Shown in pieces: positions 62,613 to 64,000 of a stretch of 64,000 nt of DNA. The position numbers and the translations under genes were made by a program. Within the stretch, counting starts at the first letter, position 1; each line of letters starts with the position of its first letter. Origin of the DNA: JAUIAI01 sp041396585 (GTDB lineage Bacteria; Pseudomonadota; Gammaproteobacteria; Burkholderiales; Burkholderiaceae_E); the NCBI GenBank assembly GCA_041396585.1, contig JAWKYG010000015.1:1-64000 (forward strand), written 5' to 3'. The notes beneath the pieces were generated by a model. The model ran no database searches. It was not told the DNA's origin and was given only the letters and a program-made list of their open reading frames with translations.

Positions 62613-64000
62613 TCACAGACATTTCAGGCCGCATCGCTCCGGTGGCAGGCTGGACTCGCCACCGCTGGCGCCAAAGGCGCGTTCACGCAGGCTGGCCAGC
62701 TGAGCGCACCCGCGCGGCCTGTTCGAATTCCAGATTGCGGGCATGTTCGAGCATTTGCTTCTCCAGACGCTTGATCTCCCGCGCCAGGCCCTTCTCGCCC
62801 AGCTGCTCGATCTCGGCACTCGCCTCGACGACCTTCATACGGCGCGCCTGGTCTTCGTCGTGATAGACACCGTCTATCAGTTCCTTGATCTTCTTTTGAA
62901 CACCACGGGGCTCGATCCCGTGCTCCTGATTGAAACTGCGCTGTATTTCACGGCGGCGCTCGGTTTCCTGCAAGGCACGGGTCATCGAATCGGTGATGTT
63001 GTCCGCATAGAGGATCGCCCGCCCGTTCAGATGGCGCGGCCCGTCCCACCGTCTGGATCAGGCTGCGTTCCGAGCGCAGGAAGCCTTCTTTGTCGGCATC
63101 GAGGATCGCCACCAGCGCGACCTCGGGAATATCCAGGCCCTCGCGCAGCAGATTGATGCCCACCAGCACATCGAACACACCCAGACGCAGGTCACGGATG
63201 ATCTCCACCCGTTCAACGGTGTCGATGTCGGAATGCAGGTAGCGCACCCGCACGCCGTGCTCGCCCAGGTACTCGGTGAGGTCTTCGGCCATGCGCTTGG
63301 TGAGCGTGGTCACCAGCACCCGATCACCCGCGCCCACGCACTCATGGATCTCGGACAGGAGATCCTCGACCTGCGTAGCGGCCGGACGCACCTCGACGAC
63401 CGGATCGATCAGCCCGGTCGGCCGTGCCAACTGCTCGACCACCTGCCCGGCGTGGCGTGCCTCGTAATCGGCCGGCGTGGCCGACACGAAGATCGCCTGG
63501 CGCATCTTGCCCTCGAACTCCTCGAACTTCAGCGGGCGGTTGTCCAACGCCGAGGGCAGCCGAAACCCGTACTCGACCAGGGTCTCCTTGCGCGAGCGGT
63601 CGCCGCGATACATGCCGCCGAGCTGGCCGATCGTGACATGGCTCTCATCGATGATCATCAGGGCATCATCGGGGAGATAGTCGACCAGCGTGGGCGGCGG
63701 CTCCCCGGGCTTGGCGCCGGAGAAATGCCGCGAATAGTTCTCGATCCCCTTGCAGAATCCGAGCTCTTCGAGCATTTCCAGATCGAACCGGGTGCGCTGC
63801 TCGAGCCGCTGCGCCTCGACCAGCCGACCCGCTTCGCGAAGCTCGGCCAGGCGCTCGCGAAGTTCGACCTTGATGGTCTCGATCGCCCGCTTGACCGTGG
63901 CCCGAGGGGTTACGTAGTGCGCGAGGACGGGTAGATCGTGAACCGGGGAATCGTCTGACGTACCTGCCCGGTGAGCGGGTCGAACAGACGGATCGCCTCG
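62613..64000 (-). CDS. uvrB: Excinuclease ABC subunit B, 3' part (frameshifted, cut at right edge)
   Basis: DNA damage-recognition helicase of nucleotide excision repair; the N-terminal part lies beyond 64000. Visible: VKRAIETIKVELRERLAEL, ENYSRHFSGAKPGEPP, DDALMIIDESHVTIGQLGGM (motif II), YGFRLPSALDNRPLKFEEF, FVSATPADYE, LVGINLLREGLDIPEVALV, RSLIQTVGRAA (motif VI). Indels near 63045 and 62700 separate the remainder: MTRALQETERRREIQRSFN and the UVR domain LEKQMLEHARNLEFEQAARV, which docks UvrC. Confidence 0.93.

Overview
The window is high-GC, gene-dense bacterial chromosome, most likely from a betaproteobacterium close to Burkholderiales. The inference rests on gene families and gene order: lolC-lolD-tatD-comEC diverging from an RPFE-type protein-recJ-prfB-lysS, a complete iscR-S-U-A-hscB-hscA-fdx-iscX operon, a VC_2705-type solute symporter with a DUF4212 subunit, a class I fumarase and a PrpE-type synthetase. 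No rRNA gene or CRISPR array is visible. There is one tRNA, tRNA-Ser(GGA).

Layout. 1-3.7 kb: a molybdopterin oxidoreductase cut by the left edge, overlapping pobA (4-hydroxybenzoate hydroxylase), with a divergent AraC-type pobR. 3.8-9.3 kb: a minus-strand block with an NtrC-type response regulator, its sensor kinase, a DUF3365 c-type heme protein, an exported protein with a CcmI-like C-terminal domain, and a DAO-family oxidase. 9.5-11.6 kb: a GMC oxidoreductase with its small subunit. 11.7-13 kb: YtfJ and DUF2953 proteins. 13.1-18.6 kb: an IlvD/Edd dehydratase, an SDR, a FadH-like dienoyl-CoA reductase and a CDP-alcohol phosphatidyltransferase. 18.7-22 kb: small secreted proteins and a 2.5 kb island at the 3' end of tRNA-Ser. 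22-29.7 kb: acetate/organic-acid symporter, acs, fumarase, amt. 29.8-37 kb: an oligopeptide/dipeptide ABC transporter divergent from an MlrC-type (M81) peptidase. 37-44.2 kb: MFS transporter, YdcF/ElyC protein, prpE, NlpC/P60 lipoprotein, Fe(III) binding protein with a Fur-like site, 3-hydroxybutyrate dehydrogenase. 44.2-64 kb: housekeeping genes comEC, tatD, lolD, lolC, an RPFE-type protein, recJ, prfB, lysS, DUF2007, DinB, the isc operon, a low-molecular-weight phosphatase and the 3' part of uvrB.

The metabolic content points to aerobic growth on organic acids and aromatics: acetate and propionate activation, 4-hydroxybenzoate ring hydroxylation, fatty-acid and hydroxybutyrate oxidation, peptide uptake. 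Fe-S assembly is complete and could serve the Fe-S enzymes seen here (class I fumarase, FadH, IlvD-like dehydratase, molybdopterin oxidoreductase).

Quality caution: about eighteen genes are interrupted by single-base indels that restore strong homology when corrected, including normally essential ones (prfB, lolD) and recJ and uvrB. The indels cluster in patches and are best read as sequence errors, not gene decay. The internal TGA of prfB is different: it sits in the canonical programmed frameshift signal. Coordinates of frameshifted genes below span all frames.
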